Shown here: positions 43,760 through 55,807 of the stretch, piece by piece | Numbering within the stretch: the stretch's first letter is position 1 | Layout: every line of letters starts with the position of its first letter | From: Azolla caroliniana | Taxonomy: Eukaryota; Polypodiophyta | Direction: 5' to 3' | Assembly: GCA_043228905.1 (NCBI GenBank) | Contig: JBHGNT010000007.1 | Location: forward strand, 12,586,001 to 12,650,000 | DNA length: 64,000 nucleotides | Position numbers and translations under genes: made by a program | The notes under the pieces: model-generated | Seen by the model: only the letters and a program-made list of their open reading frames with translations | Told to the model about the DNA's origin: nothing | Databases searched by the model: none

Positions 43760-45640
43760 TGATCGGTGGTGCTATGGTGTTTTCATTTGAATAAGTCTTT
43801 TTTATTTCAGCAAATGCTTTTGATGATTTTCTATATCCTTGACTACATCTAAGCTCATAAGGTACTTTTAGCTTTATAGTAATCATTATCAAACCATGTT
43901 TTCTTTGAACTATATTTCTTGATGCCTTTACAAGGTGTGTGCTTGATCAAAAACACATTTGTTTTTGTATGAGAATATGCTTTTCTTTATTTCTTCCCAT
44001 TTATGTTCTAGTATTGTACCATGTTGTAACTTTGTCATTTGTAACATATCCTAAACCATCTTGGAATACATGTATGCTTGTTTAAGGTTTATGATGTAGT
44101 GTTAATCACCTTCTCATACTCAAACCTTTACATATATTTGAGATCAATACGTAAAGTCCTACGTTTGGATTCTTATGTCCACTCACCAAGTGAAAACTTG
44201 TATATGCAATCCAAGGTAGCTTAAAAAATGGGCAAGAGTGTCAGTTATTATTAAACTTGCAAGACTTAATTATTTTCACACAATTAATTAGATACTTAAG
44301 TTATGTGAGCCTTTACCTCAATTGACCTCTTGATTGGAGAGCAACAAGAAGAAAACACCAACACAATTACTCTTCCATCAGTTCACTCCAAGATATTAAA
44401 AGGCTAGGTTGTATGTATATTTTACCATAAGGGATTAAGGTGGTCTATATGTATGATAGCAATGTCTTAATTGAAACTTGGCTCCATTCAAAATGATTGT
44501 GTAAATTCAAGGTTAGAAGGCTTGAAGTCAATTGCATTAATGCACATCCATGGTATACTTTCTTAGTTGCTTCTTGGCAGAGAAAGTACTCACGAGAAGA
44601 AACATTCTCATGGTGTGGCAACTCCAAATCTAGAAATCAGGAAAAAGGGGGATCATAGCCATATAAATGGGTATATGTATATAGGAAAATAATAATACAA
44701 TAACAAAAACAATAACCCAATGGTTAAGTCCATGAATTGTATAGAAAGGAGCATATAATTCAAGTTCTAATTGACCCATAAAGGAACCATCCCCTATGGA
44801 AAGGGGTTAAGTGAGCATTAAATGGTCTAATGGTGGACATTATAACATAGAAAATTACATCTCAACTCATCTGTACTCGTGTAACATGTAACTGTGTTCT
44901 CCCAAGTTATGATCCATTCCATGCTCCATTAGGGTGGTGACATTTGCACAAAGAAACTAATCAATGTCATGTAGTCCACGTATACATAGGCCTACATAAG
45001 GACCTTAATGTGACTTCTGAACAAGGAGGCACATATAGATCTTGTGCAATGAAAAAGCCTCAATCAACATCTAGAGAGATTGAAGATGGATCTATCATAT
45101 AACATCTACCCCAAAAACTAAAAACCTCCCTATCAATTGGAAACAATGCTCCACTCCATCCTTCATACTTCCCTTAATAATATGTACCTAACAATGGTCA
45201 AAGGGGTGCAAGCAATGAATGACCTCCTAATGTTTTTGTTATGTGACTAGATGGCATAGAATGTAACAATATTTTTTCTTCCAATTCTAAGAGCACTTGT
45301 TTCGTGAGCTCCCACCATGAACAATATGAGAGGTTTCTTCAAAAAAAAACTCGTCATCATCCCCGAGATAAGATATTCTCTTAGGTACCTATAGACTACA
45401 TCATGTAAATAAACCTAGAGTTGCCCAATTATAAAATATGACAATATAACATAATATAAATTTATCAAAATCATTCATAGGTAGAGAAAAACAGAGCAGA
45501 GAATGAAGAACACAATGACGACTGTCGAACAAATTGCGGATGGAGCAAACAACGATGCCACCGTGAGATGATCACACAACACGAACAACAAGTCGACTAC
45601 AGAGCAGCTGCATACACAATTATCAGCTGGCTTGTACATG
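43760..45640. other. AT-rich stretch, no gene seen
   Basis: No frame over 81 codons and no repeat terminus that I can support. The stretch may be old transposon debris. Confidence 0.5.
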
Positions 45641-46420
45641 CGAGCAGGGGAGTCTAGTGCACCCCCCCAAAGAAGTGTTCGTTTGCCAACAATGATTTCT
45701 TTACCGAATTTGCTTACCAATAAACCTCTGATTATGCAAAATGTGTATTATCAAGGTTTGCCTAACCAATGTTTTGTATGTCGTCAGTTTGGTCATTTAG
45801 GTCAAGAGTGTCAAAAGCGACGCCCAAATGTTGAATCCCATCCACCTCCTCGATCAGCTGCTAATAATGATGGATGGTCTTCAATTTCTACAAAACATGT
45901 TTTCAAGCCGACGAATACATTGGTTAACCCATTGTTATTACTCCAAGGTAATCCTTATCATTCGTTGTAGGAAGTGGAAAAGGATGTCAATAGTAAGAAA
46001 GTGGATGCTACAAAGGAACAACGAGTGGAACAAAATTCGCAGGATATCCTTTTACAGGTACGAGAGTCGGACCATGTTACAAAGGTTAATAAACAATCTA
46101 ATAAGGGTAAACAAATTGTTTTCGGTCAAATACAACAGATTGATATGTCCTTACTTGTGAATGATGTTAAACAAAATGAAGGGATCAAGGTAGATCTTGT
46201 AAATGTTGACATGGATAGTGAGAATATAGGTGATTTCACTTCTATTGCTAGGTCTTCGGATAGGATAGATAAACACATGCCAGTGCGTTCACATAAGGTG
46301 ATTGGGAAAGACCTTTGGGCTAATAAGAGACAATTACAAGCCTTGGAGGATGGAAGGAAGGGTAGAGATGTCGCTCTTGCTAAAAGGAGAATAGGGGTAA
46401 AAACTATGATTGATGGATAG
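45641..46420 (+). pseudogene. LINE ORF1 (RNA-binding, CCHC), partial
   Basis: Frame 45632-45970 contains NVYYQGLPNQCFVCRQFGHLGQEC, a CX2CX4HX4C knuckle typical of plant L1 ORF1 nucleic-acid-binding proteins. A frameshift or stop near 45970 leads to 45974-46420, a charged C-terminus ending KRRIGVKTMIDG. The stop TAG (46418-46420) overlaps the ORF2 start at 46413 by 8 bp, consistent with coupled translation in this family. Confidence 0.78.
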
Positions 46421-47274
46421 GTTAAATATTATTTCATGGAATGTACGAGGCTTAGGAGGCAAAAATTGTCGTAAAGTAAGGTGTTTTCCGTCAGCAGTTG
46501 AGAAAGTCTTTGGTAGGTAGGATTGATATTCTTCTTATTCAAGAGCATCATTTAAATGAGCAAAGGATTCAAAAATATGGAAATATGATGCCAGGCAAGT
46601 GGATACAGTTTTGGGTGCCCGCAGTTGGTGATAATTGTTTGAAAGCTAGACTTTGCATTGCATTAAATGATACTTGGTTGGGTTCCTTCTTGCATTATGG
46701 AGTCTTGACATGTGGTCGAGGTCAATATGTAATTTTTCAAATAGGATTGAAAAAGTGGGGTCTCATGAATATTTATGCACCGAACTATGCAAGAGATCGA
46801 GAGATATTATGGAACAACATACTTTCACAGGTACCTAGTGTGGATCATTGGGCGATGGTGGGTGATTTCAATATGTTGGAGGATGTGTGTGATAGGTTAG
46901 GAGGCATACCGCATGCAATTTCTGGTTCAGAATTATATGACTGGGAACATTTGATTTTTTCCTTGGTATTAATGGACTTGTGGCAAGTGTCTTCTTTTGT
47001 AAAGATGCAAGATTCTTTAGCTTATTCAAAATCAGATAGAACAGAGTCAAATACCAATTTGTCTAGGCTAGATAGGTTCTATGCTGATAATTTTTTATGG
47101 GATAAAGGAGGGTTTATTGGAATCCTTCCTTCATTCTCCTTCTCGGATCATGCACTACTTCGTTTAGCTATAATCTTGCAAGACCAGTCTAGAACTTCGA
47201 GATTTAGAATTCCGAATCATGTGGTTCTTAACCAAGATTGGGCTTCTAATTTGTACAATCTATGGAATAAGTAG
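46413..47274 (+). pseudogene. LINE ORF2 endonuclease domain
   Basis: Met at 46413 begins RLNIISWNVRGLGGKN, the first motif of AP-like endonucleases. After a frameshift near 46490 the frame has ILLIQEHHLNEQ, LMNIYAPNYARDR, WAMVGDFNML, LSRLDRFYAD and FSFSDHALLRL, covering the Asn, Glu, Asp/Asn and terminal Ser-Asp-His motifs. It nicks target DNA for target-primed reverse transcription. The frame stops at 47274, then continues in the same register into RT. Confidence 0.9.
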
Positions 47275-47990
47275 GATTATTCTTATGATTTTGCTTTACC
47301 TACTGTTCAGAAGGCTATTATTGAAATACAACAATTCTTTCACGGTAAGGCTAAACAAGTATTTCATGCATCGTTTACTAAAATAGGAAGACTTCGTAGG
47401 GGATTGCGGTCCTTGCAACATCTTCAAGAGAGAAGGCCATATTCAACTTCTATAAGCTCTAGAGTGATACAAGTAGGGAATCAGATTTTGGAGTTACAAA
47501 AGGTTTCAACTGATTTTACATATCATAATATACTCTCTGAATGGGCAGAGTCGAGAGATAAAGTGAATAAACAGTTCTTTGCAATGTGTAATCATCATAA
47601 GCCGACTGCTAGGATTTCTTGTTTAAAATGTCATGATGGCTCTTATACCACTAATCCTAGTCAGATGCGTCAAATAACGTCAAATTATTATGAAAATTTG
47701 TTGAAGGCTAGATCCTTTTCTAGAGATGATTTGTTTAAACGGGATATTGTATGGTCAAGGATGCAAAGTAGGGTATCTATACAACTTTCAGATTGTCTTT
47801 TGAAACCATTAAGCCCTCAGGAGACTTTGAAAGCGGTAAAGACCTTAGCAAAGGATGTTTGTCCTGGATTAGATGGGTTGGGGGTTCAATGGTATATAAA
47901 GTATTGGGATTTGATAGGTGAGGAACTGACCAAAGCTTATCAACAAATTTTAGATTCTGGAAATATGCCACAAGATTGGAATGAGGGGTT
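47275..47990 (+). pseudogene. LINE ORF2, endonuclease-RT linker and RT start
   Basis: Same register as the endonuclease after one stop: FTKIGRLRRGLRSLQHLQ, VNKQFFAMCNHHKPTARIS, then FLLKPLSPQETLKAVKTLAKDVCPGLDGLGVQWY and SGNMPQDWNEG, the front of the RT domain. Interrupted at 47990 by the copia K LTR. The five bases GGGTT (47986-47990) recur at 52818-52822. Confidence 0.88.
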
Positions 47991-48397
47991 TGTTGAGAGA
48001 CAAGCTCAACATCGGCTGGATCGGCTGAAGAAGTCGAGGACCGGATCGGTTGGGACCGATCGGTTAGGCCGAGTGTGTAAACCGGGAGGCCGTTAGGAAA
48101 GATATTCTGTGAGGAATATATTTGGGAGTTAGTGTAGGAGCTCTTAAAGAGCATTGAAGTACAGTTAGTACTTCAGTTAGTCCTTCGAGGACTTGTATAA
48201 AAGTGTTCATGGAACACACATATGTATATAGAGTAGTGAATCGAGTACCGGTTGTTGAATATAGTTTTTTGTGTTTTCTCTCTCTCACTCTCTTTGTCTC
48301 TCCCGTGTATACCGCGTAAGCTCAAGCTCTCCATTAAACCTGAGTTTCCTTCCTTCTGTTCGGGCTTCATACTTGCTTCCGCACGTTACTTTTTACA
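47991..48397 (+). repeat. 5' LTR of copia K
   Basis: TGTTGAGAGACAAG to CTTTTTACA. TATAAAAG at 48196-48203 is a good TATA box. Confidence 0.95.
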
Positions 48398-48409
48398 TGG
48401 TATCAGAGC
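48398..48409 (+). other. tRNA-iMet primer-binding site of K
   Basis: TGGTATCAGAGC immediately follows the LTR. Confidence 0.93.
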
Positions 48410-48469
48410 GCGAGGGTTGAGAACCTCTCTGCAGCCGACACAACTTGATGAAGAAGAACAAGAAGAACG

Positions 48470-49437
48470 ATGGATAGAGGCATGGCGAGCTCGCTTCCAA
48501 TAGAGAAGCTCGACAGAACCAACTACGCGTCATGGTCCTACAAGATGCACCAGTACCTGCTCGGGCACGGCTACTAGAGTTATGTCGAAGGAGCTAATGA
48601 CACGGCACCCGAATCGACACACAGAGACTTCCCGTCGTGGGAGCAATTGGTGAGCAGGGTATTATACTGCTTCGCGTCGTGTGTGGGCGAACAACTATTG
48701 AGCTATGTTCGGGATGTAAAGATGCTGAAGGGTGCGTGGGAAAATCTGAAGAAGATTTTCACCGCGAGCACCATAGCCAGGAAGCTTAAGCTCCGACAGG
48801 AGTTGAGCAACCTACGACAACGCGACTTGTCGGTGGCGGACTATACCTCGAAGATCAAGGATATCTGCAACTCCCTCGCCTCCATAAAGGTGAACATTGA
48901 GGAGAGCGAGATGGTCCAGATCTGTCTTGGAGGTTTGGCGTCGAAGTTCGGAGCGTTCCGGACGACTGTGTGTACCCGGGAGAATACGCTGTCCTTTTTC
49001 GACTTACAGTCAATGCTCCTGGTAGAGGAGAACCACGTGGGTGCGTCTACAAGCACGCACACCGACAGCAAAATGCTGTACACGGAGGGAGATAGGCCTC
49101 GTGGACGTGGAGGACGAGGCGAGTCGGCGCGCAATGGAGGCTGCCGACGAGATCAAGGAAGAAGGCACCGAAGTGATGCCGACAACAACTCCGGACCCTC
49201 CGGAAATAGGGGCAGTCGAAGCGATGAGAACCGGCATGGGAAGGCCATCGCGGAGTGCTAGTAGTGTGGCAAGAAAGGCCACAGGGAAAGTGAGTGCTGG
49301 AAGAAGCGCGCCGATTCGGAGAGAACGGGTTCCGGACATACCGACAAGGGAAATCGGCAGCGATCGCACTACGCCGAAGACTCCGGGAGAGCCGGAGAAG
49401 GGTCTGCTTTCGTGACGAGACACGAAGCAAAGTCAAT
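48470..49437 (+). pseudogene. Gag of copia K
   Basis: A start near the LTR (48470) gives SLPIEKLDRTNYASWSYKM, the N-terminus of the copia Gag family. Codon 36 is TAG (48575-48577) where a Trp is expected. The rest is open to 49261: GAWENLKKIFTASTIARKLKLRQEL, DLSVADYTSKIKDICNSLASI and FRTTVCTRENTLSFFDLQSMLL. In the zinc knuckle the two residues between the first Cys pair are both TAG codons (49259-49264 area), then CGKKGHRESEC. Its role would be nucleocapsid formation; here it is non-functional without readthrough. Confidence 0.9.
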
Positions 49438-52000
49438 GAAACGGACCACCCCGAGATCGGACGAGGTGTGGTACGTAGACTCCGACGCGTCAAACCACAT
49501 GACGAGCCATAAGGAGTGGTTCTCGTAACTTGAAAAACCGATACAACCTGGAGTAGTCGCAACTGGAGACGACACTCCGCATCCGATCGCGAATGTCGGA
49601 GAAGTTCCTCTTAGCCATGTTGGGCAGAAAGGGAAACTCATGAACGTGTTGCACGTTCCGACAATCTCGAAGAACTTGGTCTCGGTCGGACAGATCGTCA
49701 ACCAAGGGATGGAGGTTCGGTTTACACACCTCAGGTGCTTCATTGAGGAAGAAGGCCATGTGATTGCACAAGGGCGCAGAGACGGGAGGATGTTCATCCT
49801 CGACTCCACTGACGGCGGCACCGCAATGTTCGCGAAGGGAAGAAAAACCGAGTCGGACATCAACTTGTGGAACAAGCAGATAGGCCACGTCAACTACCAA
49901 TGGCTTCAAGATCTACAATCAGGTAGTGTTCGGATTGCCCAAATTTAGTGGCCGAAAGGCACAAATTTGTGAAGCTTGCCAGCTCGGGAAGCAACACCGA
50001 CTTCCTTTCCCAAACGAGCGAAACCAGAGCTAGAACAAGCTCGACCTTATACACTCCGATGTGTGGGGGCCGGCACAAAACATTAGTCTTGGCGGGAGCT
50101 GATATTTCGTCTCCTTCATCGACGACCACACGCGGCACACGTGGATCTACCTCATTCAGAGGAAGAGCGAAGTGTTCGATTGTTTCCAGGACCTCAAAAG
50201 GTTCGTGGAAACAGAAACGGGACGAAAGATCAAGTGCCTGTGGTCGGATGGTGGGAAAGAGTACTTTTCTGGTCAATTCAACAGTTATCTACAGCAAATG
50301 GGAATTCGGCACGAATTCAGTTGTAGATACACGCCAGAGCAGAACGGCGTGGCCGAGAGGAAGAATCGGTTAGTTGTGGAAGCGGCACGGGCAATGTGGA
50401 GGAGAAGAGCTTGCCCAAGTTCTACTGGGCCGAGGCGGTAAGGACCGCGGTATACATCCAGAACCGGATCGGAGACAAAGTGTCGGCGCACGAGCTGTAT
50501 TTCGGAACGAAGCCGAACTTGCGACACTTGAGGGTGTTCGGTAGCATTGCGTATGTGCATGTACCGAAGGAGAAAAGGAGGAAGCTGGACGCAAAGGCTG
50601 AGAAATGCATCTTGGTCGGTTACTCGGACGAGCAGAAGGGTTATAAGTGCTATAACCCTCGCACCAAACAAGCACGTGTTAGCCGCGACGTTGTGTTTGA
50701 CGAGTCCGCGTCCTGGTACCAGCCCCGACTCCGAACCCCGACTTCAATCCGAGCTCTGACGATGAAGTCAGCGAGGCCGAGATGCCTCCGGATGAGCTCG
50801 AAATTGAGACCCGCGAAGAGAGTTCGATTTCACTCCGCTTAAGTGGACCGATTGGACGACTGAGTCGGTACGACCAGTCCGATGAAGAGCCGGCGAATAC
50901 TGGAGACTCAGCCGTGCATTCCCCGCGCAGGAAGCCGAGGAGACGGCTTACGCGCAAAGAGAAAGGGAAGAAGAAGGTGTCGGATTCCGCCACGGATAGG
51001 AACGAGTCAGACCGACGCGAGTCCGACTCCGAGGGAACCGGTGATGGGTCTTTAAAGGTGAAGTCCGCATCGACCGAGAAGGCCTCGACATCGGCTAATG
51101 TGAGATTACGCCGATCTACCCGCCAGAAGAATCCTGTTTTGCAGTTCGGATATAACGAGTACATGGCGCATCATTATGCGTACATGACCCATGTAGCGGA
51201 AGTGCGTGAGCCGAAGAGCTACGCAGAAGCAGCTAAAGACGCGAATTGGCGTGCCGCGATGGAGGAAGAGATGCACGCATTGGCGGAGAACAAGTACATG
51301 GCGCATCATTATGCGTACATGACCCGTGTAGCGGAAGTGCGTGAGCCGGAGAGCTACGGAGAAGCAACTAAAGACGCGAATTGGCGTGCCGCGATGGAGG
51401 AAGAGATGCACGCATTGGCGGAGAACGAAACCTGGGACTTGGTTGACGCACCGAAGGGTGTGAAGCCGATCAGGTGTAGGTGGGTGTACAAAGTCAAGTA
51501 CAACACCGATGGCTCGGTCAACCAGTACAAGGCTCGGCTAGTGGCAAAGGGCTACGCGCAGAAACACGGCATCGACTACGATGAGACGTTTGCGCCGTTC
51601 GCGAAAATGACGACCGTCCGTGTTTTGCTCGTAGTAGCTGCGGTGAAGGGGTGGCACTTACATCAAATGGATGTAAAGAATGCGTTCCTGCAAGGTGACC
51701 TTGAGGAACAGGTGTACATGGTACAACCCCCCGGATTTCACTCTGGAACGAACTCCTCGGCAGTATGCTGACTGAAGAAGTCCCTTTACGGACTGAAGCA
51801 AGCCTCGCGTGCCTGGAATGCGAACATCACGCAACAACTGCGTCGGATGGGCTTCGTCACGTCAAAATCGGACTCTTCCCTGTTCATCCGGAAAGGTCGA
51901 CTCGGACTGGTTAGTATTTTACTATATGTTGATGACTCGGTTGTTGACTCGGTTGTCGAGTTCGACTTCGGATCGACTGAAGAAGCCAAGGGTGGACCCG
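49438..52000 (+). pseudogene. Pol of copia K: protease, integrase, RT
   Basis: The protease reads VDSDASNHMTSH, with active-site Gly changed to Asp. The pre-integrase region has NLWNKQIGHVNYQWLQDL. The integrase core has FIDDHTRH in decayed frames, then LWSDGGKEYFSGQF and PEQNGVAERKNRL. RT has [65 protein letters not shown] and LLYVDDSVV. Immediately after YVDD the text becomes a charged low-complexity tail, so the RT end and RNase H are lost. A 135-bp tandem duplication (51160-51429) repeats the start of the RT domain. Confidence 0.9.
51160..51429 (+). repeat. 135-bp tandem duplication within K pol
   Basis: Units 51160-51294 and 51295-51429, in frame (45 codons each), with a handful of substitutions. 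Confidence 0.95.
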
Positions 52001-52400
52001 TAGAAAAGTCCGAAAGCGGACAGAAGGGAAGCAGCCAAAGGAGAGAGTCGAAGGCAACCACGCATGGGGAAGATAACGCCACCGAGGGTGAGAAGACCGA
52101 AGAAGAGTTGGAGACAGCCAACTCGGACGAGAGCGAAAACCGATCGGAGGTAGCCGAGTCAGTTCGGTTGTTTGATTCAAATATGCTGAATCAACCGAGG
52201 CCCAAGCGGAAGAAAAGGCAGCAGGAGAAGCGTCAACACCGCAACTGCAGAAGAGCTGATAAGGGCCACATGAGCAGACAAGCCGACCGGAAGGGTCGAA
52301 GCGCGCAGAGTCGAGCAGGTCCAGGAGCGCGAGCGAGGCGTGAAGCCAGGAGGAACCGAAGCTGTGAGCCCGAGGATCCCGAAGAGCCTCGAGTTGAGCT
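52001..52400 (+). other. Charged low-complexity tail of copia K
   Basis: An open frame continues from RT to a stop just before the purine tract (frame 51847-52416). It encodes Glu/Ser/Asn-rich and then Lys/Arg-rich text without RNase H motifs. It may be the element's 3' untranslated region read in frame after a deletion. Confidence 0.55.
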
Positions 52401-52410
52401 TCAGGGGGAG

Positions 52411-52817
52411 TGTTGAGAGACAAGCTCAACATCGGCCGGATCGGTTGAAGAAACCGAGGACCGGATCGGTTGGGACCGATCGGTTAGGCCGAGTGCGTAA
52501 ACCGGGAGGCCGTTAGGAAAGATATTCCGTGAGGAATATATTTGGGAGTTAGTGTAGGAGCTCTTAAAGAGTGTTGAAGTACAGTCAGTACTTCGGTCAG
52601 TCCCCCGAGGACTTGTATAAAAGTGTTCATGGAACACACATATGTATATAGAGTAGTGAATCGAGTACCGGTTGTTGAATATAGTTTTTTGTGTTTTCTC
52701 TCTCTCACTCTCTCTGTCTCTCCCGCGTATACCGCGTAAGCTCAAGCTCTCCATTAAACTTGAGTTTCCTTCCTTCTGTTCGGGCTTCATACTTGCTTCC
52801 ACACGTTACTTTTTACA
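52411..52817 (+). repeat. 3' LTR of copia K
   Basis: 407 bp, about 96% identical to the 5' LTR; all the differences I counted are transitions. Confidence 0.95.
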
Positions 52818-52822
52818 GGGTT

Positions 52823-54212
52823 AATATATATGATTCCCAAATCAAGTGGCCACTTAGAGGAGCTTCAAAATTGGAGACCAATTACTTTGTTGAATGTCAT
52901 TTATAAGATATTAGCAAAAACTATAGCTAGATGTCTACAACCTTACCTTTCTGAGTTAATTCATGTTTCCCAAACTGGTTTTATGCAAGAACAGAGTATT
53001 TTTTATAATATTATTCTTTTTTGGGAAATTGTTGCCTTCGCTGAATTACATAAGCAAGATTTGACAGTATTATTTCTTGATTTTGAGAAAGCTTATGATA
53101 GAGTGGATTGGGATTTTATGGAGGGTACTTTGCTTAGGATGGGTTTTCTAGATAAATGGATCCGAGGAGTTTCAACACTATATCATAATGCACACAACTC
53201 TCTTCTATTTGTAGGGGATGTTGGTAGGCGTTTCTCTATTTCAAGATCTGTAAGACAAGGATGTCCACTTGCTCCTTTTCTGTTTCTACTAGTTTCTGAA
53301 GCGTTTTCTGTACATTTGAATTCTCATAATGTAAATATCAAAGGTTTAGCACTACCATTTGCAGATGTTGGCGTGGATAGTGAGTTTGCTGATGATACAG
53401 CTCTCTATGTTCAAGCCTCACCAGTTAATTTATTGCAGGTTCAAAAAGCTGTGGATGACTTCTCACAAGCATCGGGTGCATTGATTAGTGGGAATAAATC
53501 ATCAGGTTTTTGGGTGCCTGAGGGAGATCTGCCAATTAATGTATTTAGTTCAGGATTTACATGGATACATACAGGTCATTCTATTAGGTATCTAGGATGT
53601 AGAGTGGGTTTGGGATTAAATGAAGAAGATATGATAGCACCTTTGTTGTTAAGATTAAGAAATAAGTTAATATACTGGAATAAGGAAAAGTTGTGCTTAG
53701 CAGGATGTGTAGTTGTTGCAAATTCGATGCTTTTGTCCTCGATTTGGTATATTGCATCTACATGGTTGTTTTCTAGGTCCATAATGCTTAAAGTTCAACG
53801 TCTAGTACGAAATTTTATTTGGGGGAATGCTAGTTCACACACTCCTGTAGCAAAGGTCACTTGGTCGGTTCTTATACAGTCTAAACAGAAAGAAGGTTTA
53901 GGTTTGATTGATCCCTCAATGCAAAGTAAGGCATTACTAGCTAAACATGTTGTTAGAAGTTTATTGCCTGGAGAGGAATTATGGAAAAAGTTATGGATTC
54001 TTCATTTACATAAGTTTAAGCCATCGGTAGGTGGTCAATGCAGGGATAGTCTTAGATGGTTCTTTAATTCGGATTTTCCTTTACCTAAGTCATCTGTTGG
54101 GTCTTTACGGTTCTTTAATGGAATTAGTCATGCATGGGAAAGTATTCTTGCCACCAAAAACTCGTTCTCAATTCATGTGTCAACCATTGTTATAGAATCC
54201 TTTATTTACTGA
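52823..54212 (+). pseudogene. LINE ORF2 reverse transcriptase
   Basis: Resumes the LINE RT after the copia: LEELQNWRPITLLNVIYKI, FLDFEKAYDRVDWDF (first catalytic Asp), RSVRQGCPLAPFLFLLVSEAF and DSEFADDTALYVQ (FADD catalytic pair), then CLAGCVVVANSML. It is open for 460 codons, so RT is the best-kept part of the element. It ends near 54212 at a frameshift. Confidence 0.93.
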
Positions 54213-55194
54213 TGAAGTTGCATGTGTTTTGGGTTTACAGCCTAGGTTATCTTGGGCGGCACTGGATAGTGGCCCCGCCCATACGGTTGCGGAGTGGCTA
54301 AAGTTTTCAGAGACTTCAGCGCAGGACCAGAGGAATAGGTTGTATAATTTAAGATGGGCGAATATTATGTTCTCTCAAGTGTCCACAGTATTTCAGGTAA
54401 CAATGCCAACTATGCAGTTCAACCATTTTCAGAATTGGTACGGTATGTTTTCGACTCTTAATATACTTATAGGAGCTCGTTTATACCATCAAAATGGCAG
54501 CCTTTATTTCTATGAAGTTTTGGATAATGGTAAACTGTTTGTAGTGGAGGAGGAGGCTCCAATTATGTCTTCTGCAAATCAGTTACTAGTGCGAGATAAA
54601 AAGATCTTTATAGATCCTAATCCCTTAATTGCTAAATATTGATCTAATGTTTGGGTTTTACAATCTAGGCCAATTGCTGATTTGCATTGGGATCCGTCTG
54701 ATTATGGTTGGAAGCTGTCTAGATCCGACACTTCACAAATGAAGGTCCTCCCATTCTTCACATATTCTGTGGCGTTTGGAAGGAATTTTCTTTTGAATCA
54801 AATTGAATCAATACTTGCGGGGAAAAAATATTGGGAGGAAGGTAATGTGTCATCCTCGCATATGTTGAAGTTTTGGAAACAATTTTGGTCACTTAAGTGT
54901 ATGAATAAGGTATTACATTTTCGATGGTTGATGATTCATTACGCCTTGCCAGTAGGAGGTTTATTGAGGGGAACAGTGCCTGACAGATCATGTGTTATGT
55001 GTAGGTTTGCAGTTGAGACATTGCATCATGTTTTTTGGGAATGTGTTGCGGCCAAAAGGTTTTGGTTTCGAATTCTTAGGTTATTAGGTCGTAAGTATAG
55101 GTCAACCATTTTCACGTGGGGTGCAGTATTTTGGGGAACGTTGGATCAACAAAAGGCTTTTTATCATTATCATAATTCTTCATTGACTTTATAG
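54213..55194 (+). pseudogene. LINE ORF2 C-terminus with zf-RVT-like domain
   Basis: Two frames in one register (54229-54642 and 54682-55194) with a stop between. The end has MLKFWKQFWSLKCMNKVLHFRW and CVMCRFAVETLHHVFWECVAAKRFW, a Cys/His cluster of the type at the end of plant L1 ORF2. No RNase H domain follows; the frame stops at 55194. Confidence 0.85.
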
Positions 55195-55807
55195 GTAAAA
55201 AGTTTTCAGGTGTACTCTATTTCCAACTCCGTACCGGGAATCAAGTTCTTCTCGCGTTGTTATGTTTGGCAGATTGTTTCCTCTTTGGTGATGATGTAAA
55301 GTGGAATTACGTTCCACCTCGTTGGTTGTTTCCGCCACCAACACCGTTCTTACTGTATACAACATGGCAAGGATGAGTGAGGATGTTGTTGAGGGTTGAA
55401 GCAAAATTTCGTGAGGACAGTTCATTCATTTTGTTTGTTGTCTATACAGGAATTTGGTGAAAATGGCAAGAGGGTTGCTATGGAATTATTTTGAAGCAGA
55501 TTCAGGAAAGTATTGAAAGTGGAGAGGATTTTGATGCAAAATGGCAAGTTGTTTTGATGTGGAAGTTTTTTTGAAGCAAACTTATTTATTTTCAGTTTTT
55601 TTGAATGAGGAGTGAAGATGGTGGCGGAGGTAGAAGCAAGGTTTCATGAGGGTTTGAGGAGAATGGATTTATTCTGGTCTTCTTTTTGTAGGTACAAAAC
55701 TCGGGTGATGAATGGCAAGATGGTTGTAGTGGAAGATGAAGTTGATTTATTTGGAAAGGATGAGTGAAGATGGTGGCGGAGGCCGAAGCAAGGTTTCATG
55801 AGGGTTT

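Larger units (their letters stand above)
47991..52817 (+). mobile_element. Ty1/copia element K, plus strand, degraded
   Basis: LTRs 47991-48397 and 52411-52817 (407 bp each), TSD GGGTT (47986-47990 and 52818-52822), primer site TGGTATCAGAGC (48398-48409), purine tract CAGGGGGAG (52402-52410). About 17 LTR differences were counted, all transitions. It encodes Gag, protease, integrase and RT with many stops; RNase H is missing. A different family from F/H, with a relative at 62703-64000. Confidence 0.95.
45640..55194 (+). mobile_element. L1-type LINE, 5'-truncated, split by copia K
   Basis: Plus-strand order: ORF1 with CCHC knuckle, ORF2 endonuclease, RT, zf-RVT-like end. ORF2 is colinear across the copia insertion: removing 47991-52822 restores register. 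Damage consists of a frameshift near 46490, a stop at 47272-47274, the copia insertion, a frameshift near 54200 and a stop at 54640-54642. The tandem repeats after 55357 may be its 3' tail. The left edge is uncertain because ORF1 begins without its usual N-terminal domain. Confidence 0.88.
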
